From positions 1 to 64,000 of the forward strand of contig NZ_AEWI01000018.1 in assembly GCF_000191885.1 (NCBI RefSeq): a DNA stretch of 64,000 nt, written 5' to 3'. How positions within the stretch are numbered: the first letter of the stretch is position 1; each line of letters begins with the position of its first letter. A model generated the notes under the pieces. That model was given only the letters and a program-made list of their open reading frames with translations, was not told the DNA's origin and ran no database searches. Position numbers and translations under genes: made by a program. The DNA is from Anaerophaga thermohalophila DSM 12881. GTDB lineage: Bacteria; Bacteroidota; Bacteroidia; Bacteroidales; Marinilabiliaceae. Below, piece after piece: positions 45,191 through 54,060 of the stretch.

Positions 45191-46576
45191 ATGGAAAACA
45201 GCACACAGTATAATGTTGATACCACGGAGGCCGTTCTTTCGTATGGAAGTACCGAAAAAAAAATATACATCGAAACTTACGGTTGTCAGATGAATTTTGC
45301 CGACAGTGAAGTAGTAGCTTCCGTGATGCAAATGGACGGTTACGAAACAACATCTGAATACGCACAGGCAGATGCCATCTTTATAAATACCTGCTCTATC
45401 CGTGAAAACGCCGAACAAAGAGTACTGGGGCGGATTAAGGAATTAAAAGCGCTCAAAAAGAAAAAACCGGGGCTCATATTGGGTATTATTGGCTGCATGG
45501 CTGAACGAGTCAAAGACCGTCTTTTTGAAGAAGGAGCCGATATTGTGGCAGGCCCCGATGCTTATCTTGACCTGCCCAACCTGGTAAGCATGGCCGAGCA
45601 GGGACAAAAAACCATAAATGTTGAACTTTCCAGAACAGAAACATACCGCGATGTCATTCCCAAAAGACTGGGCCCCGGCAAAATTTCAGCTTTTGTAAGT
45701 ATTATGCGCGGTTGCAATAATTTTTGCACCTACTGCGTGGTTCCCTATACAAGAGGAAGGGAAAGAAGCCGCGACCCCCTCAGCATAAAAAAAGAAATTG
45801 CCGGCCTTGTAAAAAACGGATATAAAGAAATCACACTTCTGGGTCAAAATGTAAATTCTTTCCTGTACAAGGAAAAGAACTCAACTATGAATTTCCCGGA
45901 ATTACTGGATTTTCTGGCCCATGAATTCCCCGAAACCAGAATTCGCTTCACCACATCGCATCCAAAGGATATGAGTGATGACACCCTGAGGGTAATGGCC
46001 CGTCACCAGAATCTCTGCAAACACATACATTTACCGCTGCAATCGGGATCGAACAGGATATTGAATCTGATGAACAGAAAATACACTGCCGAATGGTATA
46101 AATCAAGAGTTGAAGCCATCAGAAACATTCTTCCCGGCTGTGGAATAACTACCGATGTCTTTTGTGGCTTCCATTCCGAAACCGAAGAGGATCACCGGCA
46201 AACCCTGGAACTCATGAAATGGGCGGGCTTCGACATGGCATATATGTTTAAATACTCCGAACGTCCGGGAACCTATGCCCAAAAAAAGTTGCCCGACAAT
46301 GTGCCGGAAGAAGTTAAGAGTCGTCGCCTCACTGAAATCATTGAATTACAGAACCAGCTATCCCTCCGTAGCAACCAAAATGATATCGGCAAAACATTTG
46401 AAGTACTGACAGAAAGTATTTCCAAAAAGTCAAAAGACGAGTTCGTTGGCAGAACTTCGCAGAATAAAGTAGTGGTTTTCCCAAGAAACGGTTATAAAAC
46501 AGGCGACATCGTGAAAGTAAAAATTACAGATGCTACACAAGCCACTCTGAAAGGCATCCCAACCGGAAACAAATAA
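45191..46576 (+). CDS. miaB: tRNA-2-methylthio-N(6)-dimethylallyladenosine synthase
   Basis: A 461-residue radical SAM methylthiotransferase that modifies A37 of tRNAs reading UNN codons. The UPF0004 domain holds its three cluster cysteines in YGCQMNFADSE, NTCSIRENAEQR and GCMAER. The radical SAM motif is CNNFCTYC, followed by VPYTRGRERSR, and a TRAM domain closes the protein. All six cluster cysteines are visible. A good promoter lies just upstream. The next gene starts five bases after the stop. Confidence 0.96.
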   Translation: MENSTQYNVDTTEAVLSYGSTEKKIYIETYGCQMNFADSEVVASVMQMDGYETTSEYAQADAIFINTCSIRENAEQRVLGRIKELKALKKKKPGLILGIIGCMAERVKDRLFEEGADIVAGPDAYLDLPNLVSMAEQGQKTINVELSRTETYRDVIPKRLGPGKISAFVSIMRGCNNFCTYCVVPYTRGRERSRDPLSIKKEIAGLVKNGYKEITLLGQNVNSFLYKEKNSTMNFPELLDFLAHEFPETRIRFTTSHPKDMSDDTLRVMARHQNLCKHIHLPLQSGSNRILNLMNRKYTAEWYKSRVEAIRNILPGCGITTDVFCGFHSETEEDHRQTLELMKWAGFDMAYMFKYSERPGTYAQKKLPDNVPEEVKSRRLTEIIELQNQLSLRSNQNDIGKTFEVLTESISKKSKDEFVGRTSQNKVVVFPRNGYKTGDIVKVKITDATQATLKGIPTGNK

Positions 46577-46581
46577 ACCCT

Positions 46582-46932
46582 ATGAACGAACAGATAAAAA
46601 AATTCAGGGATTTTCGTTCCAAAATGAATGAACGAATTCTTTCTCAGGACAACCTTGTCTTAAAACGGTTATTCAATCTGGACACCAACACCTACAAAGA
46701 AGGTGCACTGCCGGCAAAGACAAAAGAGATGCTCGGGTTGGTTGCATCAATGGTGCTGAGATGCGACGATTGCATCAAATATCATTTGGAAAAATGCTAT
46801 GAACAGGGTATTTCAACCCCCGAAATGATGGAAATATTTTCCGTCGCCAATATTGTCGGCGGAACCATTGTAATTCCGCACACCCGCAAAGCCATGGAAT
46901 ACTGGGATATTCTTTGCAACGAAGAAAGCTGA
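46582..46932 (+). CDS. Carboxymuconolactone decarboxylase (AhpD-like) family protein
   Basis: A 116-residue helical protein with the AhpD-type motif CDDCIKYH near residue 61, where the CxxC pair and His suggest a redox or peroxidase-linked role. Small stand-alone CMD proteins of this kind are often of unknown substrate. It is five bases after miaB and almost certainly co-transcribed. Confidence 0.85.
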   Translation: MNEQIKKFRDFRSKMNERILSQDNLVLKRLFNLDTNTYKEGALPAKTKEMLGLVASMVLRCDDCIKYHLEKCYEQGISTPEMMEIFSVANIVGGTIVIPHTRKAMEYWDILCNEES

Positions 46933-47020
46933 AGAGCACAATAATCGAAAATATAAAGACCTTATAATTTCGAAAAATGCCATCTTTAAGTAATTTTGTT
47001 GATAAATCAAAAAGTCAAAA

Positions 47021-48190
47021 ATGACCAAAGAACCGGATTTTGAATCGATACGGCCCTACCAGGACCATGAAATTCAACAGGTATTTGAACGACTAAAAAA
47101 GGAGACCTCATTCATTGAACTCATCGGTTTTCTTTACCCGGAATTGCCTGCCCGGAAATTCCTTGACAAAATGATGCAAATTAAGAGCATCCGGCAATTT
47201 CAACAGGAAGTAATATCTCCCTATATCAAAGAAATCATTAAAAATACAACCAGGAGTGTGACCTCCGAAGGATTGGATCAACTTAATCCTGACGAAGCCT
47301 ATCTTTATATCTCCAATCACCGGGATATCATTCTTGATCCCGCCATACTGAATGTCATTCTTTTTGAGAATGGCTTTGACACTACCGAAATTGCCATCGG
47401 AGATAACCTCTTAATTTATCCATGGATAACCGACCTGGTAAAACTCAACCGTACTTTCATCGTAAAGCGAAATCTTCCGGTTCGGCAAATGCTCGAAAAT
47501 TCTACCCTGCTTTCCAAATATATAAGACATACACTGACAAAGGTTGGAAACAGTATTTGGATCGCTCAGCGCGAAGGCCGTTCGAAAGACGGGAACGACC
47601 GAACCCAGCTAAGCTTACTAAAAATGCTGAATATCAGCGGGAAAAATGAATCAGTGGCTGAAAACTTCAAAGAGCTCAAAATTGTTCCGGTCTCTATTTC
47701 TTATGAATACGACCCCTGCGACTATCTCAAGGCGCTCGAGTTTCAACACAAACGCGACAATCCCGATTATGTCAAAACCGCCGAAGACGACCTGAAACAT
47801 ATGGGGGCCGGCCTGCGTGGCAGAAAAGGGCGTGTGCATTTTGCTTTCGGGCAACCCATTGAAAATGAATTCGACCAGATTAAAGATGTACAAAGCAAGA
47901 ATGAAAAATTTGAATATCTGGCCCGATTGATCGATAAACATGTACATGAAAATTACAAACTATGGCCAAGTAACTGGATAGCATGGGATATGCTGAACGA
48001 AAACAACGAATACTGCAATAAATACTCATCAGAAGAAAAACAGATATTCCTCGATTATATTGAAGAACATCTCGACCGTATTGAGGAAGAAGGCGACAGA
48101 GACTTCCTTCGGAAAACACTATTCGAAATGTATGCCAACCCCGTTGCTAATAAGCGGGAACTGTTGGGAAATATGTTCTGGAATAAATGA
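47021..48190 (+). CDS. Glycerol-phosphate-type acyltransferase (PlsC/PlsB fold)
   Basis: A 389-residue acyltransferase without membrane helix. The catalytic region reads ISNHRDIILDPA (97-108): His100 and Asp106 are five residues apart, or Asp102 may act instead. IVKRNLPVR and IWIAQREGRSKDG are the later substrate motifs. I recall this longer NHRD subtype in Bacteroidetes, annotated as glycerol acyltransferase; the true acceptor is not known to me. A possible -7 box TAATTTTG is at 46991-46998, without a clear -33 box. Confidence 0.75.
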   Translation: MTKEPDFESIRPYQDHEIQQVFERLKKETSFIELIGFLYPELPARKFLDKMMQIKSIRQFQQEVISPYIKEIIKNTTRSVTSEGLDQLNPDEAYLYISNHRDIILDPAILNVILFENGFDTTEIAIGDNLLIYPWITDLVKLNRTFIVKRNLPVRQMLENSTLLSKYIRHTLTKVGNSIWIAQREGRSKDGNDRTQLSLLKMLNISGKNESVAENFKELKIVPVSISYEYDPCDYLKALEFQHKRDNPDYVKTAEDDLKHMGAGLRGRKGRVHFAFGQPIENEFDQIKDVQSKNEKFEYLARLIDKHVHENYKLWPSNWIAWDMLNENNEYCNKYSSEEKQIFLDYIEEHLDRIEEEGDRDFLRKTLFEMYANPVANKRELLGNMFWNK

Positions 48191-48206
48191 ATCCCATTGA
48201 AGAGAT

Positions 48207-49976
48207 TTACAAAACGTTCTTTTTTGCTTCCCCTTTCAACTCGATCATCAGCTCATCAAGCTGTTTCTTGCTAATAGGCGAGGGTGCATCATTCATTATA
48301 TCCCTGCCGGCATTATTTTTGGGGAAAGCAATTACCTCCCGGATGGAGTCCATTCCGGCAAACAAGGAAACCCAACGGTCGAAGCCAAAAGCCACCCCAC
48401 CATGTGGAGGTGCGCCATATTTAAACGCATTCATCAGGAAACCAAACTGGTTTTCAGCTTCTTCTTCTGTAAAACCAAGAACCTTGAACATTTTCTGCTG
48501 TAAAACATCGTTGTGAATACGTATCGAACCTCCCCCTATTTCAACTCCGTTAATAACAAGGTCATAAGCATTCGCTCTTACCACACCGGGGTCGGAATCC
48601 AGTAATTCAATGTCCTCCTCTTTGGGCGAAGTGAAAGGGTGGTGCATGGCATAATAACGTTGCGTGTCATCATCCCATTCAAGTAAAGGGAAATCCACAA
48701 CCCAAAGCGGGGCGAACTTATTCTTTTCGCGCAAGCCGAGACGATTGCCCATTTCCAGTCTTAACTCACCAAGTGCTTTCAGTGTTTTATCTTTATTGCC
48801 GGCAAGGATCAGCAGTAAATCGCCCGGCCTGGCGTTACACATTTCGCACCATTGTTTGAAATCGTCCTCTCCAAAAAACTTGTCAACAGAGGTTTTAAAA
48901 GTACCGTCCTCATTATATTTTACATAGACAAGTCCTTTGGCCCCAATCTGCGGGCGTTTAACAAAGTCGGTCAACTGGTCAAGTTCTTTTCTGCTGTATT
49001 TGGCACAGTTCCCGGCACAAATGGCGCCTATGTATGCAGCATCATCAAAAACCTTAAACCCTTTGCCTGAAGCTACTTCGGTAATATCAACAAAGCGCAT
49101 TCCAAAACGGATATCCGGTTTATCGGTGCCATAATATTTCATGGCATCGGCATAGGGCATCCTCGGAAAATCACCGGTTATGTCAATATTCTTAACAGAT
49201 TTAAAGAGATGCTTTGTAAGTCCTTCAAACGTTTTTAAAATATCTTCCTGGTTGACAAACGACATTTCACAGTCGATCTGGGTAAATTCCGGTTGACGGT
49301 CGGCCCGAAAATCCTCATCCCGGAAACATTTGACAATCTGAAAATAACGATCGTAGCCGGCAACCATCAAAAGTTGTTTAAAGACCTGGGGTGACTGAGG
49401 TAAAGCATAAAACTGTCCCGGGTTTAGCCGCGAAGGAACAACAAAATCGCGTGCCCCCTCCGGGGTTGATTTCATAAGCATCGGCGTTTCGATCTCAATA
49501 AAATTCTGATCACTCAGGTATTTCCTCACCTCCAGAGCCATTTTATGTCTCAACTCAAGGGCCTTACGTGCAGGATTACGCCGAAGGTCAAGGTATCTGT
49601 ATTTCATTCGGAGTTCCTCACCCCCGTCGGTTTCATCTTCAATGGTAAAGGGAGGAAGATCAGCAGAATTGAGAACCTTGCAGGATTCGAGGATGATTTC
49701 AATTTCGCCGGTAGGAATTTTGGTATTCTTGCTGCTTCGCCCGGTTACTTTCCCCGTCACCTGCACCACATACTCCCGACCCAGTTCCTTTACCTGACGG
49801 CTTAACGCATTATCATCTTCATTATTAACCACCAATTGGGTAATGCCATAACGGTCGCGAAGATCGATAAAAGTCATTCCCCCAAGATTCCTTACTCGCT
49901 GAACCCATCCACTCAGCGTCACGGTTTTGCCTGCATCAGATAATCTTAATTCTCCACAAGTATGTGTTCTGTACAT
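48207..49976 (-). CDS. aspS: Aspartate--tRNA ligase
   Basis: A 589-residue class IIb synthetase of the bacterial type. An OB-fold anticodon-binding domain comes first ([20 protein letters not shown]). The catalytic core has [20 protein letters not shown] and [18 protein letters not shown] (motif 2), and the bacterial GAD insertion lies at about 290-410. Motif 3 is GVAFGFDRW. The start [10 protein letters not shown] at 49976 is the normal one; the frame is open ten codons further. It is divergent from tadA. Confidence 0.96.
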   Translation of the reverse strand: MYRTHTCGELRLSDAGKTVTLSGWVQRVRNLGGMTFIDLRDRYGITQLVVNNEDDNALSRQVKELGREYVVQVTGKVTGRSSKNTKIPTGEIEIILESCKVLNSADLPPFTIEDETDGGEELRMKYRYLDLRRNPARKALELRHKMALEVRKYLSDQNFIEIETPMLMKSTPEGARDFVVPSRLNPGQFYALPQSPQVFKQLLMVAGYDRYFQIVKCFRDEDFRADRQPEFTQIDCEMSFVNQEDILKTFEGLTKHLFKSVKNIDITGDFPRMPYADAMKYYGTDKPDIRFGMRFVDITEVASGKGFKVFDDAAYIGAICAGNCAKYSRKELDQLTDFVKRPQIGAKGLVYVKYNEDGTFKTSVDKFFGEDDFKQWCEMCNARPGDLLLILAGNKDKTLKALGELRLEMGNRLGLREKNKFAPLWVVDFPLLEWDDDTQRYYAMHHPFTSPKEEDIELLDSDPGVVRANAYDLVINGVEIGGGSIRIHNDVLQQKMFKVLGFTEEEAENQFGFLMNAFKYGAPPHGGVAFGFDRWVSLFAGMDSIREVIAFPKNNAGRDIMNDAPSPISKKQLDELMIELKGEAKKNVL

Positions 49977-50014
49977 TATTATATGGTTTGAGGGAGTCAA
50001 ATCCACTCCCGGTT

Positions 50015-50046
50015 CTGCATGAAAAACTGATTTTACAATATCTTTG
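50015..50046 (+). promoter_or_regulatory. Possible promoter of tadA
   Basis: TATCTTTG at 50039-50046 matches TAnnTTTG; CTG at 50015-50017 is 21 bases upstream in the -33 place, an imperfect match. The tadA ATG is at 50104. Confidence 0.4.
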
Positions 50047-50103
50047 CGAAAATATAAAGAAAAACAGAAACTGCTGTAAAGCTTTTTAAAAAGGTATCAA
50101 ATT

Positions 50104-50550
50104 ATGGAAAAAATTGATTTCACCGACCAATATTTCATGAAACAAGCTCTTCAACAAGCCAGGGAAGCCTTTGACAAAGACGAAGTACCTGTCGGGGCTG
50201 TCATCGTCAGCGAAGGGGTCATTATCACCAAAGCACACAACATGACAGAGACCCTCAATGATGTTACGGCACACGCGGAAATGCTTGCCATTACCGCTGC
50301 ATCCGAACAACTCGGAAGTAAATATCTCACCAATTGCACTTTGTATGTCACCCTTGAACCCTGTACAATGTGCGCCGGCGCTCTCAACTGGGCACAAATC
50401 CGGAGAATTGTATATGGTGCCCCGGACGAAAAAAGGGGTTACAGAAACCTGAAACCATCGCCACTTCACCCAAGAACAGAAATAATTGGGGGAGTATTGG
50501 AATCTGAATGCATGCAATTGGTAAAACAATTTTTTGCCACCAAACGATAA
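50104..50550 (+). CDS. tadA: tRNA-specific adenosine deaminase (TadA-type nucleoside deaminase)
   Basis: A 148-residue zinc deaminase. HAEMLAI (His and catalytic Glu) near residue 58 and PCTMCAGAL near 83 give the zinc site. VGAVIVSEG and GAPDEKRGY are typical of the TadA branch, which makes inosine at the wobble base of tRNA-Arg. A guanine deaminase or other CDA-fold role is less likely, given the PCTMCAGAL and RRIVYGA segments. Confidence 0.9.
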   Translation: MEKIDFTDQYFMKQALQQAREAFDKDEVPVGAVIVSEGVIITKAHNMTETLNDVTAHAEMLAITAASEQLGSKYLTNCTLYVTLEPCTMCAGALNWAQIRRIVYGAPDEKRGYRNLKPSPLHPRTEIIGGVLESECMQLVKQFFATKR

Positions 50551-50587
50551 AAAAGTCCCCTTTCCCGGTACTACCGAAAAAGGGGAC
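50545..50587 (-). terminator. Intrinsic terminator of the secreted-protein gene
   Basis: Stem GTCCCCTTT (50555-50563) against AAAGGGGAC (50579-50587), with an inner CGGTA/TACCG stem. On the minus strand it is followed by TTTTTTATCG. It lies 24 bases after the stop of the minus-strand gene and abuts the tadA stop. Confidence 0.85.
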
Positions 50588-50611
50588 AACCCAAGTAACC
50601 CTATGAAGCAA

Positions 50612-51439
50612 TTAGCGAACAGCCACCTTCTTCGTAGTTGTTTGGTTACCTACGGCAACACTTACGATGTATATTTGGCCGCCTGCTAATTCAATTTGAT
50701 TTACTCCCGCATTGGCAATACTACTGGTCAGTTTCCGGCCATTAAGGGAATAAACGTCAATTCTGCCTTGCCGGACAGAACCGGCAAATACTTCATTTTC
50801 AATACTCACTTTCAACATTTCATAATCGCTGTAAAAATGTATCTTCTCTTCAGTATTTTCTAATCCATCAAACATAGCTGTAGGAACACGTGAGCTTTTT
50901 GACAAATGTAAAACAAACCGCTCGTCCTCTATTCCTAAAACCAAAGGTGTATAGGTATACGTTGAAGTTCGCAGATTGGTATATCTGCCCTTCATCTTAT
51001 CTTCAAGTACAACATCATAGTCTTCCCTGAAATCGGAAAGATCGGCAGAAATTTCACAATCGTCCCAAACCCTGTTCCTGACACTGACAGGTACGGAAAC
51101 ATAGCTTTTCCCCTCAAGATCAGAAAATCCATTGATGGCCATAGCCGTATTTCCAATTCTTGTAAATATCTCCGGTATTTTCTCAGACGAGTTAAACATT
51201 TTCTCAGAATCTTCGGGGCCAAGACCATCTGAAAAACTTTCATAGTAATAAATCACAGTAGCGTCATAAACATAAGGATTCTCAATTTTCAGCCGGATTA
51301 AATCATAGACTGTGGAAGACTTCAATGAACTTTCGGTGGTAGAAACTCCGGTAAATTCATTCTCCTGGTGTTGCCCGTTAATATTTATCATTAAAGCGGA
51401 AAGCACAATTGCTAAAAGAGTGGTGTAAAACTTTTTCAT
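50612..51439 (-). CDS. Secreted protein with a type IX secretion-like C-terminal domain
   Basis: A 275-residue protein with a signal peptide (MKKFYTTLLAIVLSALMI, cut near residue 22). The last about 75 residues (VYSLNGRKLTSSIANAGVNQ, GGQIYIVSVAVG, TTKKVAV) match the pattern of T9SS type A sorting domains: xYxLNGRxL, then GxYIVxV and KKxxV. The N-terminal part has several YxY and IYYYESF segments; its function is not recognised. Its upstream region carries phased TTTGACGAA repeats, so expression is probably regulated. A terminator follows the stop. Confidence 0.7.
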   Translation of the reverse strand: MKKFYTTLLAIVLSALMININGQHQENEFTGVSTTESSLKSSTVYDLIRLKIENPYVYDATVIYYYESFSDGLGPEDSEKMFNSSEKIPEIFTRIGNTAMAINGFSDLEGKSYVSVPVSVRNRVWDDCEISADLSDFREDYDVVLEDKMKGRYTNLRTSTYTYTPLVLGIEDERFVLHLSKSSRVPTAMFDGLENTEEKIHFYSDYEMLKVSIENEVFAGSVRQGRIDVYSLNGRKLTSSIANAGVNQIELAGGQIYIVSVAVGNQTTTKKVAVR

Positions 51440-51498
51440 AGGGCATTGTTTTTCCCCTTGTATAAGGGTGTTCTTAATTCTGTTTATCGATACCTGGT

Positions 51499-51617
51499 TT
51501 TGACGAACGAAAAAATTTCTTTGACGAATTATTTAATTTTTTTGACGAACGTCTTTATTCTGTTTAACGTCATGCCCGTATTAAAGTTTCAAAAAAATCA
51601 AAAATATTTTTGACGAA
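51499..51617 (-). promoter_or_regulatory. Phased direct repeats TTTGACGAA (TTCGTCAAA on the coding strand)
   Basis: Identical nine-base copies begin at 51499, 51520 and 51541, that is, 12-base spacers and exactly 21-bp period, with a fourth at 51609. They lie 60-178 bases upstream of the secreted-protein start. Nine-base repeats with 12-base gaps are the layout of LytTR-type regulator sites; the regulator here is unknown. Confidence 0.6.
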
Positions 51618-51666
51618 TGGATTATTTTATTACACTAAAGGAATTATATCATACACAAATGGCGGT

Positions 51667-51699
51667 ATTCGTGTGATATTCGTGTGATATTCATCTAAT
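51667..51699. repeat. Three tandem 11-bp units (ATTCGTGTGAT)
   Basis: Two exact copies at 51667-51677 and 51678-51688 and a worn third at 51689-51699. The period is one DNA turn. It lies downstream of the MaoC-like gene and upstream of the TTTGACGAA array. The rest of the 51440-51746 gap is AT-rich and holds no gene. Confidence 0.7.
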
Positions 51700-51746
51700 C
51701 AGATAAAAAAAGTATCCGGCAAATCAGGATTATTCTATTTATTCTT

Positions 51747-52853
51747 TCAGCCGTCCACCTTACGAAGCACACTCCAATTGATCATACACCCCACTTTATC
51801 ACGTAGTGAAGGACACTTTTCATTTATAATCTCCCTTACTTCGGAAGGTCTTTCCACCTTTGCATTGAACAAAGATTTTGGGAAGGCCACATCCGAAAGT
51901 TCCGGTTCGGTATCCATGTTACGTATGCCAAAAGTCCGGATAAACACTTCTTCAAACCCTGGCATCAATTGCCGCACTTCGTGAACATAACTAAAAGCCC
52001 CAATCCTGTCTTCGGCATAAACCGGGTGTACATGAAAAGCGTTATGTATTTGTTGCATCAGAATCTGCCGAAATTCGCGGGCAGCAATTCCAGTAACCAT
52101 AGCTACGACGATTCCCCCGGAAACGATTATTTCTCCGGGTTGATAGCGCTGATAGTTATAGTGTGTGGGATGTGTGTTTTTAAGATAGGTTGACCAGAAA
52201 AGATTTTCACTTTTTCCAATTGGACGTACATAGGGGTGCAGTATCAGGTCACCGGGAGAGAAGTTCAAAACAACATTCTCCATGTTAATACTTCGTGCTC
52301 TTGCAAGTATTTTTTCCTTGAAAAGGTTGTTCTGGTAAGAATCGTCACGTTCAGGAGGAATGGTCTTTCTGGGCTGTATCTCAGGAAAGAGCGACACCCG
52401 CACAAGAGAGAAGACCGGTTCACCTTTTTGATTAAACAGCAGATGCGAGGATTCTATTACTGTGTTTCCTGTTCTGCGGGCCGGTCGGATATCTTTAATT
52501 CTGATAATACATGAAAATGTATCGCCGGGAAAAGCAGCATTCAAATAGAGTGCATCGCGCAATTCCAGTTTCAGAACACTGGAATGTGCAAAATTTTCAA
52601 CCCCCAGGCTCAAAGTCAGGTTGAGCAAAAAACCATACGGAAGAAAAATTTGTGGAAAACCAAGTCTCCCGGCATATTCGCGGCTACTCTCAGGATAGGA
52701 CGATGTGGGCATAAATCCGCTCCACATACTCAATACCGATTCGTCGACAGTAATATTATAGCGGCTTACAATTTCTTTTCCTACAAAAACTTTGTCCAAA
52801 TCGAGCCCGTACTCTGCCCGGCGGTTTGGTTTCAAAAATTCTTCCATACGCAT
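51747..52853 (-). CDS. Double-hotdog MaoC-like protein
   Basis: A 368-residue protein that looks like two hotdog domains in tandem. The first (about 15-150) has FPGDTFSCIIRIKDIRPARR, with the usual PGDT turn of MaoC-like hydratases. The second begins near 180, with FSPGDLILHPYVRPIGKSEN and a GIVVAMVTGIAAREF helix. The layout recalls (R)-specific enoyl-CoA hydratases and mesaconyl-CoA/methylmalyl-CoA dehydratases. The standard catalytic Asp/His pair is not obvious, so activity is uncertain. The first in-frame codon is a TTG; ATG at 52853 or 52847 is the start. It lies 53 bases after the radical SAM gene. Confidence 0.6.
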   Translation of the reverse strand: MRMEEFLKPNRRAEYGLDLDKVFVGKEIVSRYNITVDESVLSMWSGFMPTSSYPESSREYAGRLGFPQIFLPYGFLLNLTLSLGVENFAHSSVLKLELRDALYLNAAFPGDTFSCIIRIKDIRPARRTGNTVIESSHLLFNQKGEPVFSLVRVSLFPEIQPRKTIPPERDDSYQNNLFKEKILARARSINMENVVLNFSPGDLILHPYVRPIGKSENLFWSTYLKNTHPTHYNYQRYQPGEIIVSGGIVVAMVTGIAAREFRQILMQQIHNAFHVHPVYAEDRIGAFSYVHEVRQLMPGFEEVFIRTFGIRNMDTEPELSDVAFPKSLFNAKVERPSEVREIINEKCPSLRDKVGCMINWSVLRKVDG

Positions 52854-52906
52854 CAAACTTCACCGCAAAAATAGGAAAACCGGCCGACGCATTCAAATAC
52901 AGATTC

Positions 52907-54034
52907 TTATTTCCAAACTCCGGCAATGGGTTCTCCGCAAAACCCGCAATGACCATCGACAATGTGATTTTCTCTTATTCTGAATCCCGACCGGTCAATA
53001 ATTTTCTTTCTGCATGCAGGGCAATAGGTATCCTGGGCTTCGTGTCCGGGAACATTGCCTATATAAACATACTTCATACCTGCCTCTCTTGCTATTTCAT
53101 GCGCTTTTTCCAATATTTCCGGCGGAGTGGCCGGTAAGCGATTCAGTTTATACATAGGAGTGAACCTGCTAAAATGAAGCGGATTATCTTCAAACCCGTT
53201 ATCCACAAGCCACCCGCACATCCTTTTTATCATCTCAGTATCATCTGTCCACTGAGGCACTATCAGATTGGTAATTTCAAGCCAAACACCTTCCTCTTTC
53301 AATACCTTCAGCGTGTTCAGGACAGGCTGAAGCGAGCCTGCATTGAGCCTCTGGTATATTTCATCACTAAAACTCTTTAAATCGATATTCGCCGCATCGA
53401 TATTCTTACACCATTCGCGTAAAGGTCTTTCCCCGATATAACCTGCCGAAACAATCACATTACGAAGCCCTTTCTCATGTGCTATCTTCGCTGTATCGTT
53501 GGTATATTCATAAAACACAATCGGCTCGGTATAAGTATAAGCAATGGAAGGACATCCCTGTGCTTTGGCAGCCGAAACAACGCTTCCGGGCATCATATCG
53601 ACTGCTCCAACCTCATCGGGTGCTTTTTGCGAAATCTGCCAGTTTTGACAATTAAGGCATGCCAGATTACATCCCCCCGTAGCAATACTGAAACTGGTGG
53701 TTCCGGGAAGGAAATGATTCAGAGGCTTCTTCTCAATCGGGTCGATGTGAACGGCACACGGATTCCCATAAGCCAGTGTTATGAGTTCCCCGTTTCGGTT
53801 GATGCGTGTCCGGCAGTCGCCACGTTCGCCTTCTTTTATGGTGCACTTATTGGGACACAGCTGGCAACGAATGCCCCGTGGTGTGCTGATCGCATATCGG
53901 GCCGGGATACCCTCAAATGAATCTTTGCCGCCAACGATTCCTCTTTCGGTTCCATACAAAGTAAATGGCCAGGCAGCTAATGCCATCCCTCCCATTTTTA
54001 AAAATTCACGTTTCGAAATTTTTCTTGCTCGCAT
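52907..54034 (-). CDS. amrS: AmmeMemoRadiSam system radical SAM enzyme with Tat-like leader
   Basis: A 375-residue radical SAM enzyme. The SAM cluster motif is CNLACLNC (Cys122, Cys126, Cys129). A first cysteine group lies before it (IRCQLCPNKC and GDC, Cys57, 60, 64, 74) and a zinc-ribbon-like group follows at the end (CPAC, CGFC). This layout and the ATGGCNLACLNCQNWQIS segment are those of the AmmeMemoRadiSam radical SAM family. The N-terminus SKREFLKMGGMALAA looks like a Tat signal with KR in place of RR, which would place the folded enzyme outside the cytoplasm. It is the third gene after the Memo-AMMECR1 fusion. The reaction is unknown to me. Confidence 0.85.
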   Translation of the reverse strand: MRARKISKREFLKMGGMALAAWPFTLYGTERGIVGGKDSFEGIPARYAISTPRGIRCQLCPNKCTIKEGERGDCRTRINRNGELITLAYGNPCAVHIDPIEKKPLNHFLPGTTSFSIATGGCNLACLNCQNWQISQKAPDEVGAVDMMPGSVVSAAKAQGCPSIAYTYTEPIVFYEYTNDTAKIAHEKGLRNVIVSAGYIGERPLREWCKNIDAANIDLKSFSDEIYQRLNAGSLQPVLNTLKVLKEEGVWLEITNLIVPQWTDDTEMIKRMCGWLVDNGFEDNPLHFSRFTPMYKLNRLPATPPEILEKAHEIAREAGMKYVYIGNVPGHEAQDTYCPACRKKIIDRSGFRIRENHIVDGHCGFCGEPIAGVWK

Positions 54035-54060
54035 ATCTCCTCCATATCAAGTGGCAGACA

